Assembly: GCF_022605725.1 (NCBI RefSeq)
Contig: NC_065551.1
Coordinates: forward strand, 15,934,001-15,998,000
Direction: 5' to 3'
DNA: 64,000 nt
Source: Anthonomus grandis grandis
Taxonomy: Eukaryota; Arthropoda; Insecta; Coleoptera; Curculionidae
The translations under genes were made by a program, and so were the position numbers. The notes under the pieces are model-generated. The model was given only the letters and a program-made list of their open reading frames with translations. It was not told where the DNA came from and ran no database searches. Shown piece after piece: positions 24,640 to 36,316 of this stretch; positions within the stretch are counted from its first letter, which is position 1; every line of letters begins with the position of its first letter.

Positions 24640-27384
24640 TTAACACGTTAACTGCCATGTGTACCATATATGCACACAGTCAATTTTTATTCAGCACCAT
24701 GTGTACCACCAGTGGACACGGAACTTCTTACCTTCCAAGCCATGTGTACATGGGGCGGCCATATTAAGCGTTGATTGAAATGTATGGATTGGTCTGGCGT
24801 AGGAAATAGTTTGTTTGAGAATGGCTCGGGAATATTTTTGTTTTTCAAAATAATATGACATAAAATATTGACGTTTTTAAATGATACGTTTATTTTTTCA
24901 ATGGGCAGTAATTTAACATGTAAAATTGTTATTTATAATTATAAAATAAACAAACTAATTTTAAAAACAAAATACTTCAAAATGAAAAGATTATTTTATA
25001 TTTTTAAAAACATGTTTTTGGAAAAAACAGTCCATACAAATAAAAATATTTTCGTCACAACCTAGACATACGTAGGAAACTCTTTTGGTATTTTTTACAG
25101 CATAATTACGCTCCTGTTCTTGTGAGTTTTTTTCGTAGCAATATCTGCACCTGCCTCTTTTTAGCTTTTTCTCGTTATCTGTCTTTTCAGAAACTTTGTG
25201 CTCTTTTAAGGGATTCATTGGGATTGGCGGTACTGCCGTTTCCAAAAGTTGCATGGCAAGATTTTCTTTGAAAGTCGTTATTGAAATTTTTTTCTCGTTA
25301 ATTTTAATGTACAGATTTAAGGCATTTACGACTGAGGTACCTGTGATAAATTCAAAGGCCAATTTTGTGTACCATTTAATTGACTTTCTAAAAGAATTTG
25401 AATAAGCTGACATTTGGTCTGACATATCAACAAATGATTTGGCCTTATTATAGTCGCTTATTGTAGAAGGTTTGAGCCTAGGACCCTCTCTATGGTGTAC
25501 TTCATTTAGTTCATCTGTATGTTTTGCGGATAAGAAGAGCACGTCCCTCTTGTCATGCCACTTCATAACAACAAATTTATTTTTGTTTTGTTTTGCAACA
25601 ATTTCCCCTTTTTTTAATTTTGCATCAACTACAGACTTTGGTAGGTTTCTTCTGTTTTTACGAATCGTTTCAACTAGATGAGTTGATCTATTTTGCAAGT
25701 TTTCCGCAAGAGGAATAGAGGTATACCAATTGTCTGCAAAAAGGGTCCGGCCACTATCAAGCAATAGTTGCAACATTTCCATAACAATAGATTCCGCAAC
25801 CGATTGTCCATTTATTTTATCTTTACCACAATATACTTTCAGGCTGTAAGCAAATCCTCCATCTAGACATACTTTATAAACTTTAATGCCGAACTTATGT
25901 CGTTTTCCTTTTATATACTGTCGAAAGGATAATTTACCTCGGAAAGGTATCATGGTTTCATGATGCAAAGAGAGTCTTCTGGAATAATGCAGAAAGAAGC
26001 TTTCTTGTTCAGCATATCAACAAGGCATTGAATTTTATGAAGCCGGTCATTGAGAGGACAGTCTTCATTATTTGCCAAATGAAATATACGTAAAAGCAGC
26101 TCAAATCTATTCCGCGGTAAATATTTTGATATTTCGTTTTTATATAATGGAGGTTTGCGCCACTAATCTTTTAGTAATGGTTTTTTTATCCAATCCCATC
26201 CAAATTAAAATAGCAATAAATGTTCGTATTTCATTATAATTAGTATCCACCCATACATTTAGGCGAGAATATTGGCCAATATTTTCATTCGTTATTGCAA
26301 GAATAATTTGCTGTTCCGCGTATCTATTTATTTCGACAACGATCTTATTAATAACATCGTCGGATACAAGTAATTCAAAAAAATGAAGTTGATCCTTACC
26401 GCGCATTTGGGTCTGCAAGGCTAATGAAATTCATTGGTAGAGTGAATGTCGAATGTCGATTTCCTGAAGCTGGTCTCCACTCCGGTCTTCCATCATTGCC
26501 TGAAAAATCTATCTATGTCTATATCTAACTGAGCAGATGTTGAAGGCTCGGAAGTATCTAAAAAAATGGAGGGTAGTGTATAAGAAGATAATCATTACTA
26601 GGAAGAGAAAATATGAATTTTAGACGTTAAATTTGATATAAGACATAAGTATTCCACTTACTTTCGTACGCGAGTTAGTATATTGAAACTTTTTACAACA
26701 CTGTTTTTTTCTAATGACATTTTAGAAAATAAACTATGTATATAAAATGGAATTGCCAAACCTCCTACGTACATACTTCATCTTTTTCTTTTTAGGGCGG
26801 TCTTCTTCAGAACTGCTTGAAGATATCTCGCCGGCCAAATATGTCGGATTAGAATCTGAGATATTTAAAAACTCGTCACTCATGTCGAGGTCTCTATAAA
26901 TCTCTATTTCGTCTGCTGCAGCCTCCACTGCTTGTTGCATCTCAGTATCAGAAATAATTCTTTTCTTTGCTGCCATTGCTCCTCCAAATTATAGCCCACA
27001 AAACAATATGTTTTTACACCGATTTTTATAGAAAGAATGGCAGAAGAAGGCAACAAACATAAAATGCACGTGGTATTTGCGCTTCTAGTGAAAACCGTAC
27101 AACTGCTGCCATCTGTCCAGGCGAATCAACATTGACTTTGTACGTGTCCAGATAAGGTACACATGGCACACGACATCAAAAAATAAAACCTGTACAATCT
27201 GGTGCCATGTGTACCATATTTGGACTCAGCTTTTTTAAACTAAAAAAAGCAAAAATTACATAAATTTTTACACATGCGTTCGTTCGTTTTGATGCACACA
27301 GACACTGTTGTTAAAAAAAAAGTTACGTGGCCCGTAGCACCCGGTAATTTTTTTTGTAATTGGGACTGGCAGTTAACGTGTTAA
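24640..27384 (-). mobile_element. piggyBac element with TTAA target duplication
   Basis: TTAA at 24640-24643 and 27381-27384 flanks a 2737-bp element. Its 14-bp terminal inverted repeats are perfect: CACGTTAACTGCCA at 24644-24657 and its complement at 27367-27380. Inside each end lies a set of CCATGTGTAC motifs (24655, 24697 and 24740 on the left; 27157 inverted and 27205 direct on the right), likely transposase-binding sites. One transposase gene fills the minus strand. Confidence 0.95.
24991..26976 (-). pseudogene. piggyBac transposase, spliced, with a 1-nt deletion at the catalytic Asp
   Basis: Exon 1 starts at ATG 26976 (MAAKKRIISDTEMQQAVEAA) with an acidic, then lysine-rich N-terminus. 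A GTAGGA donor at 26768 and a TTTTTTTAG acceptor before 26557 fit in phase and give YVHTSEPSTSAQLDIDID. The DDE domain follows in three frames: LVSDDVINKIVVEINRYAEQ, then YLPRNRFELLLRIFHLANNE. At about 25970-25975 the catalytic motif should read CIDETMIPF, but GAT lacks its G and the frame shifts. Beyond it 25968-24991 is open: second Asp in TLFADNWYTS, third in VDMSDQMSAY. The C-terminal Cys-rich domain (CRYCYEK, CLGCDENIFICMDCF) is complete. One or two more lesions lie near 26140 and 26480. Confidence 0.9.
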
Positions 27385-27655
27385 ATAGTACTATTTTATT
27401 TTAAATTAATTGAATTTATGAATCTTTTTACCTACGGTTTTTACTTTATTAATAATATTTAGTAATAGTTTAGTTAAGTCTATTTTAAAGTTGTGACGTA
27501 TACTAGGCTTCTTGTCGAACCTTTATATGAAAATTATCAAATAAACAGAAATTTACATAGGACTTTGGAAAATCCCAGAATTTCAACAGTAAAAACTTGT
27601 AAACCATAAACCGACAGTTTATGCCTAACAATTAACCTATTTTAATTTTTTTCTA
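27385..27655. other. Intron sequence upstream of the sphingomyelinase-like exon
   Basis: AT-rich, ending in the polypyrimidine tract and AG at 27655. The piggyBac element sits in this same presumed intron. Confidence 0.5.
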
Positions 27656-28118
27656 GATTTTTGACTATACTCAGTACTACCTGGACCTCTCTCAAGCCAA
27701 CAAACACTTCTCGGCCGACTGGACAGTCGAATATAACTTCACAACTTACTACGAAGTCAATCAAATAAACGCCCTCAATTTACATAATTTAGCCAAAAAA
27801 TTCGTCAACGGAGACCCAGATGGAAATATTTTATTTGAAAAGTACGTGATATGTTATAGGTATTTCTTCTTTTATGTTAACTTGAATTTTAGATATTACA
27901 AGGCAAACACGGTTAAGGTTATTTCACATCCTAAAGACATGTACGACTTAGGGTGCATTCACAACCACTTTTGCGCCATCACACAGGTGGATTTTATTGG
28001 TTTTGAGGAATGTTTGATAAGGACTTCGATGATCAGGTCACAGGGTAAACAATTAAGTATATCGCTTTTAGTGTTAAATTTTTTGTTAATATGGAATATT
28101 AGGGTTTTATATGTTTAA
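27656..28118 (+). CDS. Acid sphingomyelinase-like protein, last two exons
   Basis: Exon 27656-27841 begins after TTTTTTTCTAG and ends at a GTACGT donor. A 51-bp intron ends in GAATTTTAG, and the next exon starts at 27893 in exact phase (FEK-YYKANTVK). The protein reads YYLDLSQANKHFSADW, YEVNQINALNLHNLAKKF and LGCIHNHFCAITQVDF. This matches the C-terminal region of animal acid sphingomyelin phosphodiesterases (SMPD1 family: LTQAN block, SLHNL block, Cys-rich end). These are secreted or lysosomal enzymes that split sphingomyelin into ceramide and phosphocholine. The last exon ends at TAA 28116-28118 with a hydrophobic tail (LSISLLVLNFLLIW), perhaps a GPI signal. Alternatively a donor GTAAAC at 28045 leads to a further exon. 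The catalytic metallophosphatase exons are not in this window on the left. This is the only convincing host gene here. Confidence 0.8.
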
Positions 28119-28532
28119 GATATTGTTACAATATATATCTATGTATATAAATGGATATTTGTTCTATGTAAGGTGGAGAAACGCGTTAAAAGTGTATAGC
28201 TTTGGAATTATATAGTATTTTTTAATTATATTTACTATATTCCAATTGTATGCATTTTTAAATGTATATACAGGGTGTTAAATTTGTTATCTGGCATTTG
28301 AAAAAGTTTAAATTTATACGTCCAATACGAAAGTGTTGTAGAAACTGAAAAATAGCACTAATGGGTAAAACTTCTTTTAGCTGAAAATATCTTTGTCTCA
28401 ATAAATTATATATGGAATTGTTGCTCAAAAATCGCTTTACTTTTAAATAAATACATCGGAAAATCAGATTAACAGAATGTAATATTCAAGGCGATCGAAA
28501 GCTTTCGAGATATCGAGAAAACCATATAAAAG
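28119..28532. other. Downstream flank of the host gene
   Basis: AT-rich. TACAGGGTGTTAAATTTG near 28272 looks like the end of a mariner-type element, but no partner repeat was found. Confidence 0.35.
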
Positions 28533-29436
28533 GTGTTTCAAAAAGCCAAATTTTAGTGTTCAATAAAACGTGGTTTGCCGTAGCAAAGTATTAACATACA
28601 TAAAAAATTAATACACTCATAGAAAAATGATACGACCAGGAGCAAACTCGTGAAAGATTGTTAATGTTTTTAATAAAACCACATTTCACAAAGATCAGTA
28701 GCTTCTAAATAAGGCACAAGAAACTGTGTAGCACGATAAAGTTCGAGATTCTCCATTACTGCATTACCTTCTTTGTTTTTGAAGAAAAATGATTAACATA
28801 TTTCGCCAAACCATAATGTTTACCACATAAGTAATCCGTTGTTGTTGCATTGCTTTCTGATGAAACATTCGTGGATTTTCTAAGCCCCAAATACGAAAGT
28901 TTTGCCTGTTAATAAAACCTTTGAGGTGAAGATGAGCCTCATCACTAAAAATAATTTTGTTTGTAAAATTAACAGGTTGCTCAAGGATCCAACTAGTGAA
29001 TTATCTTTGCTGTTTATGGTCAGTAAGAGTACAGCTGTAAATTTTTATTTAAGCTGTAAAGCTGTAAATTTTTATATAAGTTTACCTAAGAGTGTCTGTT
29101 GAAAGGTCCAATTCTTATATCTGACGACGAATTGACGTCTCTGGCCTTTCTAACATACATCACTACCCGAACCAGTACTTTTTAATTTTTTGGTAATTTT
29201 TTTCACAGTAGATGAATAATGAACATTATTTTGACCGAACATTGGATATACCTTACGAATAGTGGCAATTAAACTTTTGCCATTTTGATATTAATTTTTT
29301 ACAATCAGGACTCGTTGTAATGCTCCATGTTTACTTATTCTCATCTATTAACTTTGATCTTTCACGTCACTAGCATGTGACATTATGACTATTTAACATG
29401 GCGCGAAATTTAAATCTTGAGTTCTTAATGAAACAC
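28533..29436 (-). pseudogene. Mariner-like transposase remnant
   Basis: Minus-strand pieces follow the family order. Near 29330-29220 is an N-terminal HTH part (LIATIRKVYPMFGQNNV). Near 28980-28900 comes a decayed core (ILEQPVNFTNKIIF, INRQNFRIWG). Near 28760-28690 is LELYRATQFLVPYLEATDL followed by MWFY. It stops just before the second catalytic Asp. Short inverted ends (ATAAAAGGTGTTTCA at 28533 and its complement near 29420) suggest an internally deleted element of about 0.9 kb. Confidence 0.62.
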
Positions 29437-29529
29437 CTTTTATCACATTAATTTTTAAATTATTATTCATAAATTTATACCGGGTGGTGCACCACCAAGT
29501 TGACCGTAGGAGATCCCATATAGATTATG

Positions 29530-30607
29530 ATACTTTAAAATATTGGCTTCCCTGTATATTCTACAGAAAAACTGTAAATTAGACGTTTTAAAAGGTGCAA
29601 GTAAGATAAGCCACCATACCAAATTTCAGTACTTTTTATTAAGTGATTTTATAAATAAATGCAATTACTTACAAGCAATAAACAAGAAAACAATCAAAAA
29701 AGTATTCAAAATAAATATAACAAATTTTTTTGTACCAATACAGTAATTAAAGTAATAAATTAATTCAACTTTTTTTAATGCTGGTTCAGTTTGATTTTGC
29801 AAGAGTTCCAAATATGGCAAAAATGGATCTCCTCCCAAAGATTTTTCCAAAAAAAAAAGGTCCATTAATTTTATGATCAAAAATACCAATCCAAACAATT
29901 ACCTTCTGAGGGTACTGGGTCCTTATCTGTGTTCATTTTCTTTATTCCTCTATTTAAGGTAAAGGTGCATTTGTCCATAAAATAAACATTTCATAAAAAA
30001 TCCATTTATTCATCCTTTCCATAACTTCAAAATAGAAATCTGCTCAGAGTTCATCGCCGTGATGTTTTTGATATTAAAAGTAATAGAATTTATATTTTTT
30101 TAGTCTGCGCAATACTGTACTATGGTCTTTCCCTTCTTTAAGAATTCTGCTGCTAATTCCTTAATTTTCTTCGACATAAGATAACATTTTAAAATCTAAA
30201 CTATTTTCTCCAGTTCTGCTATCATTATTGTTTTGCTCTAAGCATTTGCATTTACCAATTACTGTACCCTAAGTCTCAAAGTTATTAACAATATTCTGCA
30301 CTGTTTTACTTGGAAAATGCTTCCCAGGGAAATTCACAGAGTATATTTCGAAAACTATTCCCTATTTAGTATCATTCAAACATCGTTATTTTCTCTTAAT
30401 TAGTGTAATAAGTATTTATACTGACCACTAAATAAATAACTTTGTGATAACATTTGGATAATTTGGCTGGTGGTAGTTTTTTAAATAAATTCTAAATCGC
30501 TTATTACAAAGTAATGAAATTTGGTATGGTAGCGTATCTTACTTACACCTTTAAAAAAGCTTAATACGATTTTTTTGTAAACTGTACAGAAGAGCCAATA
30601 TTTGAAA
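29530..30607 (-). mobile_element. Mariner-like element with ~120-bp TIRs, internally deleted
   Basis: Inverted repeats at about 29530-29655 and 30485-30607 share AAATATTGGCTY, GTAAGATA and CCATACCAAATTTCA. Between them the minus strand carries transposase debris: RRLKKYKFYYF, a FMDKCTF-like first Asp motif, RTQYPQKVIVWIGIF and GDPFLPYLELLQNQ. The second and third catalytic residues are missing, so the copy is internally deleted. Confidence 0.68.
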
Positions 30608-31600
30608 GATGCACTATTCGATATATAATATATGTTATTGTAATAAGATTATAGGTGCATTTTCATGAAAGTCTAATGAAAAATTCAAGAAATTTTAATT
30701 GATGATGATCACTTAAAGAGGAAACGTTGTACAAGAAATTTGACAAGTCTTGCCTTCAAGGTGACAATGACGGTATTAAGCATTTTTAGATAAATGAACG
30801 CTTTTGCAAAATTTTTATGAAAATTTTATATTTTTTTCTTTATTTTAATTTAGTTTTTGAAACTCTTACGGTATGCGGTGATTTTCACATTTTACTAGAA
30901 TATTTTAACATCCTGTATTTGGTAATAAAGGTGAGTAAGTCATATTAAGAACCAAAAATTTTAAAAACTATTATAGACTGGTTTTCAGTAAGTTTTATAT
31001 AATATTTATGTAAATATGTGTATATTATCTCAAAATAAAGGCTTAAATTATATACTTTTTGTTTTATTTTTTAGAAAGAACATAATTTTTACCACATTTT
31101 CAGGTCTAAATTACTTCAATTTTTACTATAAGTAATTTGTTTTCCCTTGAGAGTCCTCGTATTTTTACATTTACCAGCAGATGAAATTCTCCTTTAATGA
31201 AAATATTATCCATATTGTTTATATGATTAAGATTTTAGCCTAAAATAGAATGTTTGATTTAAATGAATTATGTTAATATTTTAAATAGCTTAAAAGTTAT
31301 ACAGACAAAGTCCAAAGTCCAAGAATAACTAAAAAATGAAAATATTCAATTTATAAAAAAAAATCTAAGCCTTGCATGAAAAACTGGGTCTAACTTAAAG
31401 AGTGCTAAGCCGATAAAAATTATTTTTCAGAAAGAGCATTTTATTTTAATAGAAATTTTGATTTACTCGATTAAAAATTCATGAAGTAAAAAATTGTAAA
31501 TTTAGTCAAAAAATTACCCCGATACCAAAATTGTTCTATTTATTTAAAGTTATTATTCAATGTTAAATTTTTTACACAGAATTTATTAGCAAAATATCAT
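30608..31600. other. 1 kb without recognised features
   Basis: AT-rich. A 21-bp stretch near 31570 (TTTACACAGAATTTATTAGC) recurs near 37735, so part of it is a dispersed repeat. Confidence 0.4.
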
Positions 31601-33101
31601 CTAAATAATGGTAGACGAATAATTATTTAAATACATGTGATATGTGTCATCCCTATGCACCGTGGATAACTGAGAATATTCGGTTAATGATTAAACTACG
31701 AAATAAAGCTTTAAATAGGTTTCGACAGACAAAAAATAATAATCACTGGTCGTTTTGCAAACAACTTAGAAATTATACTTATGAACTAAAACATAGTAAT
31801 ACTAAGGAAAAGTGGAATTTAATGAGAAAAATAGGAATTTGTAAGTCCAAAAACTCTACATTACCTGAGAACTTATCAAAAAACTTGAATGACGCATTTT
31901 TTCAATATTTCTGTCTAGCCACTTAAGATCGATACAGGGCTTCTTAATTATTACCGTACTAATAGTGTAACGCATAATTCATTTAAGTTTAATGTTGAGT
32001 CACAAAACACCGTCATGAAAATTTTAGGAAAACTTAAGTCAAAAGCAATTGGTCGTGATAATTTAAACTTGGAGCTTATATTGTTCTGTTGTCCATTTAT
32101 AATACCACATATTACTCATTTGATAAATTCATGCATAACATCAAATATATTTCCGACCAGTTGGAAACTAGCTAATATACTTCCATTGCCCAAAGTAAAA
32201 AATCCAAAAGATAGCGACTTACGTTTCATTTCGATTCTGCCTATATTATCGAATGTTCTAGAGAGATGTCTTGAGCAGCAAATTATGTTGTTTTTAAACA
32301 GCAATTCTATTCTTCCTTTGAAGCAGTCTGGATTCCGTTCTAATCATAGCTGTGCGACCGCTCTATGCGATGTGACGGATAATATTATTCGATTTTTATA
32401 TGAAAACGAATCCGTTGCATCACTAGTAATGCTAGATTATAGCAAAGCTTTCGATATGCTTAACCACGAGTTTTTATTATCGATACTTGGCTTTGTAGGA
32501 TTTTCTAATGCTGATACTCAGTTGATGTTGTCGTTTGATTCGTCCAACCCGGGTAATGCTAGTGACTGTTTAAATGAAGACTTCAAGTCAAGTCTATATA
32601 ATTTATCTGTAAAATATGGCTTACAGTTAAACCCTAAGAAATCTGTTGCGATGTTGTTTACCAAATAAAATTTAAGGCAGCATCTATTACAAAATTTAAA
32701 GATACAAATTAATAACGAGCCTTTGTATTTCAAGATATGTGCAAACATCTCGGTTTGTACATTGATGTAGGATTAAGATTCTTATATTATGTGGCATCAA
32801 AATTGCAGAAAGCCTATTCAATGTTGAAAACTTTATATCCGCAGCGTCATGAGTTAAATGTGGATACTAAGCAAATGCTGTGCGACTCTCTCATTCTTTC
32901 TTATTTTAACTTTTGTGATACTGTGTAGTATGGCCTCTGTTTAGACAACAGAGATAAAAAGCGTATACAAAAGTTGCAAAATGCATGTTTAAGGTTTATT
33001 TTTGGTATTCGCAGGCCATATGGAGTGTCGCACAAGTTGAAAGATCTTGAGTGGCTTAATATCTCATCGAGGAGAGAGTTACATTATGTGGTACTTTGCT
33101 G
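31601..33101 (+). pseudogene. Jockey/CR1-like LINE with in-frame loss of the YADD motif
   Basis: The linker is 31642-31926 (HPYAPWITENIRLMIKLRNK). The RT is 32015-32668: FPTSWKLANILPLPKVKNP, LKQSGFRSNHSCATAL and LVMLDYSKAFDMLNHEFLL. After GFVGFSN the frame jumps straight to ADTQLMLSF. A stretch that should hold the palm, the GVPQGS motif and the Y-A-D of YADD is deleted without loss of frame. The thumb and C-terminal domain follow from 32737 (HLGLYIDVGLRF), with one TAG at 32926-32928, and end at RRELHYVVLCC. Sequence from 33102 belongs to a mariner-like transposase. Confidence 0.8.
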
Positions 33102-33415
33102 TTATGTTCTTCCCGTTCGGCAATGGCTAGACAATGAGTTTCCAGATAAATGGATAGGGCGAAGGGGGCCTATAGAATGGCTTGCTAGATCTCCTGATAT
33201 AACGTTGTTAGGCTTTTTTCTATGGGGTTATTTTAAATCTATTGTGTTTGCTCCCCAACCTGAAAGTTTGGATGAACTTCGTCAACGCATCACCGACAGC
33301 TGCCATGATATCCAACATGATTACAACATGTTTTTGAAAATGTCCGTCAGGAATTTGAACATCGCCTATATCATTATTTGGCCAAAAACGGGCAACATTT
33401 TGAATACTTATTGAA
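33102..33415 (+). pseudogene. Mariner-like transposase C-terminus
   Basis: It reads PVRQWLDNEFPDKWIGRRG, then EWLARSPDITLLGFFLWGYF, where the usual PDLTPLDFFLWG has lost its catalytic Asp to Gly. After a 1-nt shift near 33325 the normal end follows: FENVRQEFEHRLYHYLAKNG and HFEYLLK. It is joined in frame to the LINE RT upstream by chance. Related fragments are at 8725-9571 and 44300-45060. Confidence 0.75.
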
Positions 33416-33790
33416 ATAAAAACTGATATTTTTATGTTTTTGTTTTCTATCTGAACAAATTGAGATAAACAAAGATTTTTCTAAGTTTCTCGAAAACGAA
33501 TCGACTGATTTAAAAAAATCAAACGTCAAAATAAAAGACTTCGAAAGACCTTTTAACCCAGATATGCCTGAAATATATTTTTTTAAATTTTCTTCTAATT
33601 TTTTGGTATATTGTTCCTTATATCTACCTTTAAACATTAAATGAGATTTTTTTCCTAAAAAATACCAATTTGTACCATAAAATTGGTGTTCGTTTAAACG
33701 GACAGTAGGCACTTGAGGTCTAGAAGGCAAGGTAGAATATTTATTGTAAAAATACAGAAAAAAACCCTTATCAAATTAGCTAATTTAAAT

Positions 33791-35647
33791 TTAGGAAGTA
33801 GGTGTATGGTAGGCCGCAAAACATCTGATATGTAGTGCCACCTTACACTTTTTACAGATCACAGAAACTGCTTTATGACAAACCCTATAACGCGTTGGCT
33901 TTTCTTGAGTATCAACAAGGTGGTCAATCCGGTCAAATCTTGAATCGACATTTTCCAGGGATTATGGTCGAGATCTTTTACGGTTGCTTCGGCCCAAATT
34001 ACCTTCAAGAAATGCTTTAGCGATTCTCCTTCGAAACGTTAGATGATCTAGTTTGCCATTCTCTGTTTTTTTATGTAGAACCCAGGCATTCTGTACTGCT
34101 AAATCCAACATATGACAAAAAAGGGAAAAATACCACTTCTTGCCTCTAATTGCCGTTCGATACAAACTCATATTTTGATCGCTACGGTCAACTCCCCCCA
34201 TATATGTATTATATACTCTAATAGCTTGTGGTTGTTCGAGGCCTACACGTTTTTTTTCGGCATGTGAAAATCGTGTAACTGTATGAGCTGGTTGTACTCC
34301 TACAAAATTTGAAATAACATTTAAAATATTATTGTCATTCCAGGACGCAATTATGATGGAACGTTTGTTTGTAGATTGAAAATCCCAGCTGCCTCGTTTT
34401 GATTTTCTAAAAATTGTTTTCGATGATAAAGGACAATTTGCTCGTCTGTTTTCTCGCAGAGTTCCGGTGGCTTTTATTTTTCTGTTGGTCAGTTCTTTAA
34501 CTAACGGAATGCTTGAAAAGAAATTATCAAAAAAATATGATATTGGGCATTTATTTTTGAGCAAATTATATCAGCATAATTCAAATCGACTGAAGGTCCC
34601 AATCCCATTTCTTTATATTTCGGTATTTCTGATTTGGCGCCTTGATAAGATTCAAACCAGTTGATATAGCCATAAAATGAGGTACCGACCCAAAGTTTAT
34701 ACCCATATCGTACCGATTTTCCTTTTATAAATTGTTTTCCTGGATGCCTCCCAAAGTACGGTACCATAGCCTCGTCTATGCTATGCTGCTCAACATGTGG
34801 TGCATTTGCTAAACAATTCTTATTTATTATGTTGAAAAGGGTTCTCATTTTTGCAAAACGATCACTCGTATCTAGGGTATCGTTGTTACAGCAGTGAATG
34901 TAAGACATATTGTATTCAAAGCTATCTCTACTTATAGAATTTGAAATCAAAATAGTCCTCGAATCATCTAAATTTTCCCAATACATTCGTCTTCAACTGA
35001 CTGAGGAATAGCCGCTTACCAATAATACTCCTAAAAAAGATTTCATTTCATCACAATTTATATCAGCTTTTCTGTTTCGTTTTGAAGCATACATATTGCT
35101 AAATTCTACCAAGAGCTTTATAACATCTTCATCAAAAAACTTGGCAAAAAGCTGTGAAGGGGAATTTTCATTTGCAGCTGTCAATTATTGCGAAATTCTG
35201 CTTCTGCTAGTAATTGCGATGGTGGCAAGTTATTGATTGCCACTTCCTGCTCATCACCTGAATCTTTATCCGTGAAATCATCATTCGCATTTGTGGGTGG
35301 AAGAATTACTATCTCAATATCGTTAGTTGAGTTCGTGTGGATATCTTCTTCTAGCTCAGCAAGAAGATCATTCAAGGTTAGGCCACTAAAAAAACACCTA
35401 TTATTTAGTCTCTAACTATTTATAGAAAAAATTGATAATTTCAGCTATATGCCTACTGTATGTTTTAACGTATACATGATCTTAGAGACTTGTGCAGAAT
35501 CGGAAACCATAATTTATTATGCGATAGTAGCAGAAATGTTTATAAAAACATGTTTTTTACTCATTTGTAAAATATGATGCAATAATAAAACAATATTACC
35601 GTAAAGTTTACTTACCCGACAGGCCGCAAGTCGATTGGATTATCCAT
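33791..35647 (-). pseudogene. Second piggyBac-type transposase, spliced
   Basis: A short exon 1 (35647-35616, MDNPIDLRPV) ends at GTAAGT. A 230-bp intron ends in TTTTTTTAG, and exon 2 starts at 35385 in phase (GLTLNDLLAELEED). The DDE domain keeps all three Asp: SIDEAMVPYFG, IFFDNFFSSIP and GGVDRSDQNMSLYR. Lesions: a frameshift near 35180, TGA at about 34987, a frameshift near 34520, and TAA at 33964-33962. After that TAA the frame is open to 33791 and gives the Cys-rich end (VICKKCKVALHIRCFAAYHT). It differs clearly from the first piggyBac here and resembles PGBD-type proteins. Terminal repeats were not firmly found; TTAACCCAGATATGCC at 33553 is a candidate left end. Confidence 0.85.
35386..35615 (-). 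other. Intron in the second piggyBac transposase
   Basis: GT-AG intron, donor GTAAGTAAAC and acceptor TTTTTTTAG. Removing it joins PVG to GLTLNDLL without a frame change, and the upstream ATG has no other open continuation. Confidence 0.7.
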
Positions 35648-36316
35648 TATAAGACACACAACTGGTTAGAAATTGTTTTTTCACCTTTACTACAAGTCAC
35701 GACTCGTATTCAACAGCAGCAAGTAAACAAATAAAACTTCTAAAACACGCCTACATTTTTTTTTTTTAAATAGAAACCCCTCTTCAGTACATCAAAATAT
35801 TTTTAGTTAGTTAGGGAAAAAATTACCACAATCACATTTGTTCTACTATTTATCTGCGGCAACTGTAGCCGTGGCGAAAGGGGGAAGAAGGCCATAAATA
35901 CTGTAAAAAGCATATTTCGAACTTGGTCTTGAGGCATTTTCAGTGGCGCACACTATCAATTAAAAAAATATTAGATATTTTACCTTTTTACTTTCTACTT
36001 ACCTGTTTTTTTTTTAAATTTTTATAACCAAGAATAAAAGCAATTGATTTTGTACAGCTATATTAATGGAATTTTTTTCTTAACACATTTATTTTTTTTA
36101 ATACGATTTGAAGTAAATTTTTTAATTGTTTTTATTTTCATCATAAAACAAAAAAATTAAACAAAACACATGTAAAATAAAACACAACAATTTAACTTAA
36201 AAGACTTTATACATAATAAATAATATATGTGTATGTATAATTATAGAAATAGTTATCTTACATAATTTTTTTTTAATTACATAAAACAATTAACACAAAA
36301 AAATTGTAATTGTTTA

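Noticed and set aside
25960..25985. Asp to His change in the first catalytic motif of the first piggyBac (HHETM)
   Set aside because: The preceding frame reads EDSLCI up to the same point; one missing G explains both the frameshift and the apparent His, so a deletion is the better reading.
32974..33414. 146-codon ORF as a possible RT-transposase fusion protein
   Set aside because: The junction is between two degraded elements, the RT part is preceded by a stop, and the transposase has lost its catalytic Asp and is frameshifted; chance fusion is simpler.
33553..33575. TTAACCCAGATATGCCTG as the left end of the second piggyBac
   Set aside because: It looks right, but I found no inverted partner beyond 35647, so I did not annotate element boundaries.
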